From Clostridia bacterium (GTDB lineage: Bacteria; Bacillota; Clostridia; Oscillospirales; Acutalibacteraceae), in the NCBI GenBank assembly GCA_017442445.1, contig JAFRZS010000154.1, positions 1 to 13,958 of the forward strand: a DNA stretch of 13,958 bases, written 5' to 3'. A program made the position numbers and the translations under genes. Positions 6,492 to 12,960 of the stretch are shown here, piece after piece (position 1 is the stretch's first letter; every line of letters starts with the position of its first letter). The notes below the pieces were generated by a model. That model was not told the DNA's origin, searched no databases, and worked only from the letters and a program-made list of their open reading frames with translations.

Positions 6492-8096
6492 TTAATAACT
6501 ATTCTCTAATTCTGTAATGTAACCCTGACACTCAGAACTGAACTGAGGATTGTTTTCTATATATTTATAAAGCTCATTATAAGCTTTGGATTTTGGTATG
6601 CTGAAATGCTCAAAACCTTTGCCTTCTTGATTTTTCTTTAAATCATCAACAGTAAAGCTTTCTGCATCATACATATCATCAAAATAACCGTACAGATATG
6701 CCGCTGCCAAATATCTTTTTGCCACCTGAGCAATTTCCTTTTCCTTACTGTCAGCAAGTTTTACTAAGTAAGGTACTCCTTCCTCACCTAAATCATAAAG
6801 TGCTTCTATATCAATCGTTCTAAGCTTTCCGTTCTCATAGCTTTCATAGTTATAACGCGCACAAACAGAGTTTACATTAAAAATACCGAGTATCAATACA
6901 ATACTGCCTGCTGTTATTAAAGCAGTTTTTACAATATTAATCTTTTTGATATAAATTCGCAAAATCACACTTATAAAAACAATACTCAGAAATATCATAA
7001 ATGCACTTGTTGTAACGCGAAGTATTGTCATCCCGTAGGCATCAATATAAAGTACCATTTTTGAAATTGCCGTAGCAATAATAATCATAGTAAACAGAGA
7101 TATAAATGTTGTTATTGCTTTTATACTGTGACTTACCTTGCCATTTTTCTTTTTTGCAAGAAGCAAAGCAGAAAAGACTATAACAAGGTTTATTACCGCT
7201 ATAACGCACATCTCAAAAAAGCCTTTGCGAGCATATTGGGCATATGTAATTTCGCCGTCGGGCAGGAAGCCTCTAAATGCACTGAAAAAATAAGCAAGTT
7301 GAGAAAACAAATAAAGCACATAACATAGGCTTATTGCAGATAAAAATGAAACTAAATATACATTTTCAATGCCTTTGAAATTTGAGTTTTTAATTTTGCT
7401 GACTCGCCTTGATTTGAGTGAAAAACCGTATGAAATAATAATCGGGCAGATAGCTATACCGATTATGAATTTTAAAATGAACAAAAATGTATTGTCAAAA
7501 ATATTGCTCATCATACCACGAAAAGCATCGTCGGAAGATATAAGCAACGGTAGGACTACAATAAGTACAGGTATCGCACAAAGCAAACCGATAAGTACCT
7601 TGCCGATTACTTTTTTATTGCCGTTTTTACCGGTGAAAATCGACTTTAAAGTAACCGCTATATTACCAAACGCTGAAGCCGCTGAATAAAATATACCAAG
7701 TGTTTGGCGATTTCCTTTTGCCGTACCGTTTACAAGACCGTCAAAGCAAACGAGTGACAAAAGAAGTCCTATAATAACACCGAAAAAACGTACGCTGCCG
7801 TTGGTAGTGCATATAAATATCACATTGGTACCTAAAGACAACAGTCCGCATAAAACAGATAAAAATCGCGCTTTACCGCCCGCAAGAAAATAAGCAGTAA
7901 ACATAATAATCATTAAGGTTGCGGATAAAAAATATCCGAAAGCAAAACCACTAAAAATACCGAATAGTGAAAGGAATACGCATACAACAAGTGCAGATAT
8001 TGCAAAAACAGTATCGCCTGCAGTAAGGCTGAAAAGCGGTTTGGACAAGGTTCGCGCAGTTTTTTCTTTTTCAAAAACTTGATTATTTGTATCCAT
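6492..8096 (-). CDS. DUF4173/DUF4153-type multi-pass membrane protein
   Basis: A 534-residue integral membrane protein of unknown function. After a cytoplasmic N-terminus of about 25 residues there are many hydrophobic segments, from about residue 27 to about 410. YARKGFFEMCVIAVINL and the later YIDAYGMTILRV stretch are the conserved features used to recognise DUF4173. From about residue 420 the protein is hydrophilic, with a helical tail (LYDLGEEGVPYLVKLAD, then an alanine-rich segment around YLAAAYLYG) that may be a small repeat-like soluble domain. The ATG at 8096 is preceded by AAGGAG at good spacing and lies just after the regulator gene. Such proteins commonly accompany DUF2975 and a YozG-like regulator in Firmicutes, as here. 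No enzymatic residues are recognisable; an envelope-related role is a guess. Confidence 0.8.
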   Translation of the reverse strand: MDTNNQVFEKEKTARTLSKPLFSLTAGDTVFAISALVVCVFLSLFGIFSGFAFGYFLSATLMIIMFTAYFLAGGKARFLSVLCGLLSLGTNVIFICTTNGSVRFFGVIIGLLLSLVCFDGLVNGTAKGNRQTLGIFYSAASAFGNIAVTLKSIFTGKNGNKKVIGKVLIGLLCAIPVLIVVLPLLISSDDAFRGMMSNIFDNTFLFILKFIIGIAICPIIISYGFSLKSRRVSKIKNSNFKGIENVYLVSFLSAISLCYVLYLFSQLAYFFSAFRGFLPDGEITYAQYARKGFFEMCVIAVINLVIVFSALLLAKKKNGKVSHSIKAITTFISLFTMIIIATAISKMVLYIDAYGMTILRVTTSAFMIFLSIVFISVILRIYIKKINIVKTALITAGSIVLILGIFNVNSVCARYNYESYENGKLRTIDIEALYDLGEEGVPYLVKLADSKEKEIAQVAKRYLAAAYLYGYFDDMYDAESFTVDDLKKNQEGKGFEHFSIPKSKAYNELYKYIENNPQFSSECQGYITELENSY

Positions 8097-8101
8097 ATTA
8101 G

Positions 8102-8308
8102 TTACTCCTTATCTGTATATTTGATAATATCTCCCGGTTGGCAGTCAAGTGTTTTACAAATGGCTTCAAGAGTAGAAAAGCGTATAGCCTTTGCTTTACC
8201 TGTTTTAAGTATAGAAAGGTTTGCGGGTGTAATGCCGATTTTTTCGGCAAGTTCAAGCGAAGTCATTTTGCGGATTGCCAACAAAACATCTAAATCAATT
8301 TCAATCAT
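8102..8308 (-). CDS. YozG-like XRE/Cro-type transcriptional regulator
   Basis: A 68-residue DNA-binding protein consisting of one helix-turn-helix domain of the short YozG-like XRE group. It starts MIEIDLDVLLA; the HTH spans about residues 15-45 (SLELAEKIGITPANLSILKTGK), followed by FSTLEAICKTLDCQPGD, which is highly characteristic. I chose the ATG at 8308 because GGGG lies eight bases upstream and homologues start close to this point; a GTG three codons earlier is possible. It lies between the DUF2975 gene and the DUF4173 gene with gaps of a few bases. It probably represses its own operon through the inverted repeat at 8837-8882, which overlaps the promoter; that link is inferred. Confidence 0.9.
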   Translation of the reverse strand: MIEIDLDVLLAIRKMTSLELAEKIGITPANLSILKTGKAKAIRFSTLEAICKTLDCQPGDIIKYTDKE

Positions 8309-8323
8309 TTTCGGCACCCCGCT

Positions 8324-8793
8324 TTATATTGTAAGTTCATTTTCTGCTTTGATTTCTACCGCACTTTGCATAACATTTTTAACAACACGTAGCATAAGCC
8401 CTACAAATGCGGCAGCAACGGATATAAATAAAAACGGAATGTAAAATAGTCCGCCTATAAAAGTTATAACGGCTACTGCAAAACAACACCAAGAGATACG
8501 GCGAAGATATTGGGTATTGGGGGGGATGAAAATTCCATCCTTTTTTATGTTAAAAAGCAGTCTTAAAAGGCTATAAAGGGTTATATAAGCAAATACACAC
8601 TGGACGGGTAGAAGCAAACACAAAAAACGGTGAGAATTTCTTTAAGTGTCGGAAGCTCAGCACTCAAACCGCGAAAAACACCAAGCCACTGTGATACCAC
8701 CCACGGACCAAAGAATAACCCTAACGTCAGAATTAGTGTAAATATGAAGCACACAACAATTGATAAGGTAACAGACCTTTTTCTATTCCACAT
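8324..8793 (-). pseudogene. DUF2975 membrane protein gene interrupted by a frameshift
   Basis: Two overlapping reading frames together make one DUF2975 protein of about 155 residues. The 5' part starts at the ATG at 8793 after GGAGGT (MWNRKRSVTLS..., two hydrophobic segments, PTLKEILTVF). The 3' part, in another frame, carries the family signature (LLFNIKKDGIF, ISWCCFAVAVI, LRVVKNVMQSAVEIKAENEL). The frames meet at a run of six Ts on the minus strand (complement of 8622-8627). Adding one T gives a continuous protein, reading ...LTVFLCLLLPV. As written the 5' part stops after 70 residues. The cause may be a true mutation, a homopolymer sequencing error or phase variation. First gene of the operon with the YozG-like regulator and DUF4173. 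Confidence 0.8.
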
Positions 8794-8825
8794 GAAAATT
8801 ACCTCCTAAACCTTTATCTGCCATT

Positions 8826-8854
8826 ATAATAATACAAAAATTATCGTTTGTCAA
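8826..8854 (-). promoter_or_regulatory. Promoter of the DUF2975-xre-DUF4173 operon
   Basis: On the minus strand a consensus TTGACA (8854-8849) is followed after 17 bases by TATTAT (8831-8826), about 30 bases before the DUF2975 start codon. A slightly later TATAAT (8828-8823) would give a 20-base spacer and is less likely. One arm of the inverted repeat at 8837-8882 occupies most of the spacer and touches the -35 box. Confidence 0.82.
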
Positions 8855-8882
8855 TAATTAAATTCCGAAAAACGATAATTTT
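8837..8882. promoter_or_regulatory. Inverted-repeat operator candidate
   Basis: AAAATTATCGTTT (8837-8849) and AAACGATAATTTT (8870-8882) are perfect 13-base complements separated by 20 bases. The first arm sits between the -35 and -10 boxes of the DUF2975-xre-DUF4173 promoter and the second lies upstream of the -35, a classic arrangement for repression by a dimeric or looping XRE protein. The regulator encoded two genes downstream is the natural candidate. Confidence 0.6.
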
Positions 8883-8901
8883 ATCAAAAAACAGCCCTGA
8901 T

Positions 8902-8930
8902 TGTGTCAAAAGAACCGTCCCTCAGGCACA
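8902..8930. repeat. Intergenic repeat copy 1 (GTCAAAAGAACCGTCCCTC type)
   Basis: GTGTCAAAAGAACCGTCCCT followed by CAGGCACA; the ends (TGTGTC and GGCACA) can pair. The same unit in the same orientation occurs at 12730-12756. It is a dispersed intergenic hairpin repeat of unknown function. Confidence 0.6.
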
Positions 8931-9005
8931 TGTTCTTGAAACAATTCTTGCCGTAGCAACTGTTTTATGATAAACTGTAATTACACTATAAAAGGAGATT
9001 TTCAT

Positions 9006-9917
9006 ATGATTGAATTAAAAGAATGTTGCAAAGTTCCGTTTCCTGAAAAGCTTTTTGAAAAATATGAAGTTACAGAAAACGCAATATATGCGAATGTAAG
9101 CACGACTAAAGTGCTTGACATGATGAAACATTTTATCAGTATTCACAACGAACCCCTGTTTTTCATTTTAGAAATTCCCTGTGCATAAGAAGACAACATT
9201 ACTGAATCAAAAACACTTTTTAATACCAATAATGATTATGAAGTATATTTTATAGACGGACTTAACTCAAATCAAGCTTGTAAAATCATTGATGAGCTTG
9301 GTGAAATTCTTTTAAACGACGGCATGAATACTTTCGGTATCGGCGGTCATGAATCGCACGAGGAAATTCTTTTGGGAAAATATAATGTGATGACAATATA
9401 TACCCGAAATTCTGAGAAGTTTCAGGATTTTTTGAACAATTATCATATTGAACCAACGGATAAGCTCATAACTGCATGGGATACCTTTGACCGTGAACAC
9501 TTCGGCGAATGCACGGTGTATGTTTCGGAAAAAAACGGTAAAAGCATTTATGATATTCCTGAAATGTACAAAGAATACGGAATGTATTTATATGAAACAC
9601 GAAAAGAAAATAATGAGTTATATGAAAAAGAAATTACATTTGAAGATTTAATCGGAAAAGTTCTTTTGGTAAACATTACATACTATACCAATGATAATGA
9701 ACTCATCGGTCAAAAACAATTTTACGGAACTGTAACCGAAGCAAACGAAACAGTTATTGCAATGAAACAAAAAGACTCAACTGTGTTTAACTTACCGCCA
9801 GATCTGAGCTCAACCAAAAGAGCTCGTCCCGGTGAATACAAACTACTCTCCACCGGTGAAGTTGTTACAAATCCTGATTTTCTTGCTTCATGGAATGTGA
9901 TAAAATCTGAAGACTAA
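9006..9917 (+). pseudogene. Uncharacterised protein gene interrupted by one in-frame stop (TAA at 9186)
   Basis: From the ATG at 9006, with AAAGGAG eight bases upstream, the frame codes for 60 residues (MIELKECCKVPF...) and stops at TAA (9186-9188). The same frame then stays open for the remaining 243 codons to TAA at 9917. The 45 codons between the stop and the next ATG (9324) read as ordinary protein (EDNITESKT..., VYFIDGLNSNQACKIIDELG), so this was one gene of about 303 residues. A single C-to-T change (CAA to TAA) would explain the break. The C-terminal part has the conserved-looking segments LPPDLSS, PGEYKLLSTGEVV and NPDFLASW. I do not recognise a named family. No signal peptide or membrane segment is seen. 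A shorter product from an internal start, e.g. ATG 9324, is possible but lacks a clear ribosome binding site. Confidence 0.75.
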
Positions 9918-9924
9918 CAAAATT

Positions 9925-9959
9925 AAAACTCTCTGCCGAAATAAAGCAGAGAGTTTTTT
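9925..9959. terminator. Rho-independent terminator, usable on both strands
   Basis: AAAACTCTCTGC (9925-9936) and GCAGAGAGTTTT (9946-9957) form a 12-bp stem with a nine-base loop, followed by more Ts on the plus strand and preceded by an A-rich run that gives Ts on the minus strand. It lies 8 bases after the stop of the plus-strand gene and just before the end of the convergent UPF0340 gene, so it can end both transcripts. Confidence 0.9.
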
Positions 9960-9964
9960 CACTA

Positions 9965-10510
9965 TTATAACGAATTTTCATCATATACGGCTCTTGAGCC
10001 GCCGATGAATTTCGGGCGGGTTCGTGCCGCCAATACTGTAGCCTCACCTATTCTGTTGTTTTCAAGTCTTAAAGGTACAGCAACTTTTTTCAGGTGCATT
10101 CCTATCATTGTGAAACCGATATCAAGCCCTGCATCAGCCTTGATTTCTTCAAGTGCCACCGGCTCAGCAAAACCTGTATATGCTTTTGTTGCAAGTGAGC
10201 CGCCTGCCTTCGGCTGAGGTACGACATTTACTCTTTCTGCAAACGGCACAGCTTTACTCTCTGTGATTATCGCTCGGTTAAGATGCTCACAGCACTGTAT
10301 CGCAAGGAATATTCCTTTGCTTTTTGTATAATCATAAAGTGCCTTGAATATTTCTCCCGCCGTGTCGGGATTGGAATTTGTGCCGATTTTTGACCCGACC
10401 ACTTCACTTGTAGAGCAACCGACAACCACTATGTTGCCTTCCTTTAATTTTGCAATTTCGCAAAGCTCCGAAATCGCCGCTTTTGTCTGTTCATAGATTG
10501 ATTTATTCAT
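9965..10510 (-). CDS. UPF0340 family protein (TIGR01440, YwlG-like)
   Basis: A 181-residue soluble protein of the UPF0340 family, the same family as Bacillus subtilis YwlG, whose biochemical role is not established. Recognisable features are VVVGCSTSEVVGSKIG (27-42), the ACEHLNRA-like segment QCCEHLNRA (72-80), the VNVVPQPKAGGSLAT region and the C-terminal ARTRPKFIGGSRA. The length matches the family. The ATG at 10510 is preceded by AAGGATG at suitable spacing, and the gene begins 10 bases after the ArsC/Spx-like gene, so the two are probably co-transcribed. Confident family call; no function inferred. Confidence 0.92.
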   Translation of the reverse strand: MNKSIYEQTKAAISELCEIAKLKEGNIVVVGCSTSEVVGSKIGTNSNPDTAGEIFKALYDYTKSKGIFLAIQCCEHLNRAIITESKAVPFAERVNVVPQPKAGGSLATKAYTGFAEPVALEEIKADAGLDIGFTMIGMHLKKVAVPLRLENNRIGEATVLAARTRPKFIGGSRAVYDENSL

Positions 10511-10520
10511 AACAACATCC

Positions 10521-10874
10521 TTATTTTATCTTATCGTTCCATTCTGTTTCTTTAAATCCTGTGAGCACGAAATCGTCACCTATAAGCAAAGGTCTTTTTA
10601 CAAGCATTCCGTCTGTTGCGAGAAGATTCAACATTTCTTCTTCCGTCATTTCGGGCAGTTTATTTTTGAGGTCTAAAGACTTATAAAGCAAACCGCTTGT
10701 GTTGAAAAACTTTTTAATCGGTAAGCCACTTTTATTGTACCAATCAGTTAGTTCTTCGAATGTGGGATTGTCAATTTTTATATCTCTTAACTCGTATTCC
10801 TGTTTTTTATCGTCCAACCATTTCTTTGCCTTCTGACAAGTGGTGCATTTAGGATAGCATATAAATTTAATCAT
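10521..10874 (-). CDS. ArsC/Spx-family thioredoxin-fold protein (arsenate reductase-like)
   Basis: A 117-residue protein of the ArsC/Spx/MgsR superfamily. Cys10 and Cys13 form a CTTC redox motif near the N-terminus (YPKCTTCQKAKKWL). RDIKIDNP and the C-terminal KRPLLIGDD (Arg94) match the conserved ArsC-like core. Members of this branch (YusI/YffB-like) are commonly annotated as arsenate reductases but most have no proven arsenate role, and no arsenic-resistance genes are nearby. I placed the start at the ATG at 10874, with GGAG nine bases upstream. A TTG five codons earlier overlaps that Shine-Dalgarno sequence and is unlikely. It leads a two-gene unit with the UPF0340 gene. Confidence 0.88.
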   Translation of the reverse strand: MIKFICYPKCTTCQKAKKWLDDKKQEYELRDIKIDNPTFEELTDWYNKSGLPIKKFFNTSGLLYKSLDLKNKLPEMTEEEMLNLLATDGMLVKRPLLIGDDFVLTGFKETEWNDKIK

Positions 10875-10902
10875 ATTTTCACACTCCAAGTAAATTTGTC
10901 AA

Positions 10903-10933
10903 ACAACCCAAGACATAATATGTCTTAGGTTGT
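10903..10933. repeat. Near-perfect 31-bp palindrome
   Basis: ACAACCCAAGACATA (10903-10917) and TATGTCTTAGGTTGT (10919-10933) pair with one mismatch around a single central base. It lies about 30 bases upstream of the ArsC/Spx-like start codon. It could be an operator of that gene or a hairpin marking the end of the neighbouring repeat-rich region. No T-tract follows on either strand, so a terminator is unlikely. Confidence 0.6.
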
Positions 10934-11220
10934 AATAATTTATCACTCTAACTGTTTCATCTTGGGGATAGACATAGGGTTTGTCAAAACCAATCATATC
11001 CTCTCACAAGGTCTCATAACATATCCCGAAAACAGTGATTTTTACGAGGTTCTCATAACTTCTCATATTGTATCTTTAAATCTCACACAATCTCGGATAT
11101 TATGGGTAAACCGTGGGTAATTTATGGGTAAATTTTACTTTTAATCAACTCGATATTAACTAACGATTTACCACACACATAATACCATATATTCATCTAA
11201 AAATCAAGGGTTTTGTAAAT
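10934..11220. other. Non-coding region with phased short repeats
   Basis: No gene is seen. TCTCAYA occurs at 11002, 11012, 11051, 11061 and 11081, with a partial copy (TCTCG) at 11091; the steps are 10, 39, 10, 20 and 10 bases, close to whole helical turns. Two of the copies sit in longer matching blocks (AGGTCTCATAAC at 11009 and AGGTTCTCATAAC at 11048). Next to them TGGGTAA occurs at 11103, 11114 and 11125, an exact 11-base period. Such arrays can be arm-type sites of tyrosine recombinases, iteron-like sites or operators. No integrase or replication gene is in the window, so the role is open. Confidence 0.4.
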
Positions 11221-11235
11221 AGGACGGGTGGGCGG

Positions 11236-11270
11236 ATAGAAAAAGCACATCGGGACGACCGATGTGCTTT
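11236..11270 (-). terminator. Rho-independent terminator of the DUF4143 ATPase gene
   Basis: AAAGCACATCGG (11242-11253) and CCGATGTGCTTT (11259-11270) form a 12-bp stem with a five-base loop; on the minus strand it ends in a T-run before TCTATCC. It lies about 35 bases after the ATPase stop codon. Confidence 0.9.
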
Positions 11271-11305
11271 GCATTGTATAATTTGGTTTCTTACCTACCA
11301 CAGAT

Positions 11306-12514
11306 TTAATATTCTTTTGAGAGCAAGAAATCAGCGATGTGCATTGTCTTGATGCCTTGGTAATTGCCACCTGCGAAATCGTCAGTGGTCAAGAGATACT
11401 TTGGATAATTGTCATTGATTTCAAGAAGACGGTCATATTCTCTCTTTTCGGTCTTCTCCGATTTAATTTCCTTGGTTATTTGAATATAGATTTTATCGTT
11501 CTGTCTGGTAGCGATAAAATCAATTTCTCCGTTCGGTGTCTTGCCGATACATACTTCATAACCTCTGCGGAGAAGTTCGAGATAAACCACATTTTCAAGC
11601 ATTGCAGCAACACTCTGGTCATTATAACCCAGAACACTGTATTTGAAAGAACTATCTGCAAGATAGAACTTCTCTTGTGTTTTAAGTAGTTCCTTTCCCT
11701 GCACATCGTATCTTGAACAACGGTGCAGTATATAAGCACTCTCTAATTTCTCAAGGTAATTATATACCGTCTCATTGTCTATGGTGCGATGCTCGGACTT
11801 GATATAATCGGAAATAGACTTTGCCGAGAATGTCTTACCCACATTGTCAAAGACAAACTTTACAACTCGTTCTAACTGGTCAACCTTGCGAACTTGGTTT
11901 CTCTTAACGATATCGGAGAAAATGGTTGAATTATAAATATCACGAACAATGGTATAAGCATTGTCAAGCGGGTACTCCTGCAAGTGTATTGCGGGGAAAC
12001 CGCCGTACTTGATGTAATTGACCAATTCCTTGTGAATGTCTTCTACCTTACCGTACTGCTTCTTAAATGTGAGATACTCCTCAAAAGAAAGAGTGAATAT
12101 ACGGAATGATACATAACGACCAGTAAGATAGGTTGCAATTTCGGAAGACATCATACGGGAGTTAGAACCTGTGACATATATATCTACATTAAAATCTGTA
12201 TTGATAGAATTTACGGTTTTCTCCCAAGAGGTTATTTCCTGAACTTCATCAAGGAACAAGTAAGTTTTCTCTGTATTAGATAATTTCGTTTTAAGCATTT
12301 CGTATAACTGCTTTGCAGTCACATCTTCATATTCCATCGAGTCAAAACGATAACTGACTATTCTTTCATCGCTAATACCTCTACCCCGAAGTTCGTCCAT
12401 TATCATCTGCATAATGGTAGACTTACCGCAACGACGAACACCAGTAAGAACTTTAACAAAAGGTGTATCGGTAAATGCCATTATCTTTTTTACATAATTT
12501 TCTCTAAATATCAT
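11306..12514 (-). CDS. AAA-family ATPase with DUF4143 domain
   Basis: A 402-residue predicted ATPase of the AAA_14/DUF4143 family common in bacterial and archaeal genomes; its cellular role is not established. Walker A is GVRRCGKST (25-33), Walker B LFLDE (86-90), and a sensor-like GSNSRMM lies at 116-122. The region after about residue 180 matches the DUF4143 winged-helix part, and near the C-terminus ENVVYLELLRRGYEV...GEIDFIA looks like the nuclease-like core found in this family. I chose the ATG at 12514, six bases after GGAGGTG; a GTG at 12523 is part of that Shine-Dalgarno sequence. It has its own promoter and terminator, so it is a stand-alone gene, the usual arrangement for this mobile-looking family. 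Confidence 0.92.
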   Translation of the reverse strand: MIFRENYVKKIMAFTDTPFVKVLTGVRRCGKSTIMQMIMDELRGRGISDERIVSYRFDSMEYEDVTAKQLYEMLKTKLSNTEKTYLFLDEVQEITSWEKTVNSINTDFNVDIYVTGSNSRMMSSEIATYLTGRYVSFRIFTLSFEEYLTFKKQYGKVEDIHKELVNYIKYGGFPAIHLQEYPLDNAYTIVRDIYNSTIFSDIVKRNQVRKVDQLERVVKFVFDNVGKTFSAKSISDYIKSEHRTIDNETVYNYLEKLESAYILHRCSRYDVQGKELLKTQEKFYLADSSFKYSVLGYNDQSVAAMLENVVYLELLRRGYEVCIGKTPNGEIDFIATRQNDKIYIQITKEIKSEKTEKREYDRLLEINDNYPKYLLTTDDFAGGNYQGIKTMHIADFLLSKEY

Positions 12515-12537
12515 ATTAAACACCTCCGTGTGCTAAT

Positions 12538-12566
12538 AGTATAACACCAAGAGCCTCATCAGTCAA
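12538..12566 (-). promoter_or_regulatory. Promoter of the DUF4143 ATPase gene
   Basis: On the minus strand TTGACT (12566-12561) and TATACT (12543-12538) are separated by 17 bases, and the Shine-Dalgarno GGAGGTG follows closely. The leader would be only about 20 bases long. Confidence 0.78.
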
Positions 12567-12645
12567 TAGTTTTGCGGTTATAACCCGAAAAACTTTTATA
12601 AAATTGCAAAAGTTGCGGTTTTATTCCAATAAAAACAACAAAACA

Positions 12646-12669
12646 GCGCTGCAGATAAATCCACAGCGC
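12646..12669. repeat. Hairpin repeat related to the 6417-6439 terminator
   Basis: GCGCTG (12646-12651) pairs with CAGCGC (12664-12669). The segment ATAAATCCACAGCGCA and the following ATAAATTCC closely resemble ATAAATCCACGGCGCA and ATAAATTTCC at 6426-6455. Here it is followed by no clear T-run and has no gene directly upstream, so it may be a dispersed element rather than a working terminator. Apart from this and the repeat at 12730, the 300 bases before the next promoter show nothing else. Confidence 0.45.
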
Positions 12670-12729
12670 ATGATATAAATTCCTTTGTAATTTAACAAAA
12701 AACAAAACCATACCCTAATTCATAAAAGT

Positions 12730-12767
12730 GTGTCAAGAGAACCGTCCCTCTGACACTCTCTGACACT
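12730..12767. repeat. Intergenic repeat copy 2 (GTCAAGAGAACCGTCCCTC type)
   Basis: GTGTCAAGAGAACCGTCCCT followed by CTGACAC, with GTGTCA and TGACAC able to pair and AGAG facing CTCT inside. The last ten bases (CTCTGACACT) are duplicated in tandem at 12748-12757 and 12758-12767. It matches the copy at 8902-8930 in the same orientation. Confidence 0.6.
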
Positions 12768-12816
12768 AATAAAGATTCTATAAGAATCGTTATAACTCAT
12801 GAAGATTGCAGAAACA

Positions 12817-12845
12817 TTGAAATTTTGTGTAATTTATGGTATAAT
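12817..12845 (+). promoter_or_regulatory. Promoter of the XRE membrane protein gene
   Basis: TTGAAA (12817-12822) and TATAAT (12840-12845) are separated by exactly 17 bases. Transcription should begin near 12852, giving a leader of about 110 bases before the start codon at 12961, long for this gene type. Confidence 0.82.
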
Positions 12846-12851
12846 ACTATC

Positions 12852-12960
12852 AATATATAAACTTGAAATTGCCGCCACCATATCAAAATACGGGGTGGCT
12901 TGACAGTCCATTGACGGTTATCTTTTGCTGCCGTAAAATGATGGGCGGAGGTGGTCAAAT
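12852..12960 (+). promoter_or_regulatory. Structured 5' leader that may mask the ribosome binding site
   Basis: GCCACC (12874-12879) can pair with GGTGGC (12894-12899), a local hairpin. The overlapping CCACC (12875-12879) and CCGCC (12872-12876) can instead pair with GGTGG (12950-12954) and GGCGG (12944-12948), the Shine-Dalgarno region (GGAGGTGG) of the next gene. A second small hairpin joins ACGG (12914-12917) to CCGT (12931-12934). The mutually exclusive pairings look like a translational switch, but no known riboswitch class is recognised. Confidence 0.35.

Noticed and set aside
8581..8640. Programmed ribosomal frameshift as the explanation of the DUF2975 break
   Set aside because: The six-T run is not in the phase of a canonical X-XXY-YYZ slippery site and no downstream stimulatory structure is evident; a simple indel is more likely.
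8948..8990. Possible promoter for the gene at 9006 (TTGCCG, TATGAT, TACACT candidates)
   Set aside because: No pair of -35 and -10 candidates has acceptable spacing, so I do not report a promoter.
9312..9500. 62-codon minus-strand frame within the interrupted plus-strand gene
   Set aside because: Antisense to sequence that is clearly coding on the plus strand, with no ribosome binding site.
10521..10874. Arsenic-resistance locus
   Set aside because: Only an ArsC/Spx-fold protein is present; no ArsR, ArsB/Acr3 or other arsenic genes are near, and many family members are not arsenate reductases.
11002..11131. CRISPR array
   Set aside because: The motifs are only 7-13 bases long with 3-30 base gaps and no regular spacer length, unlike CRISPR repeats.
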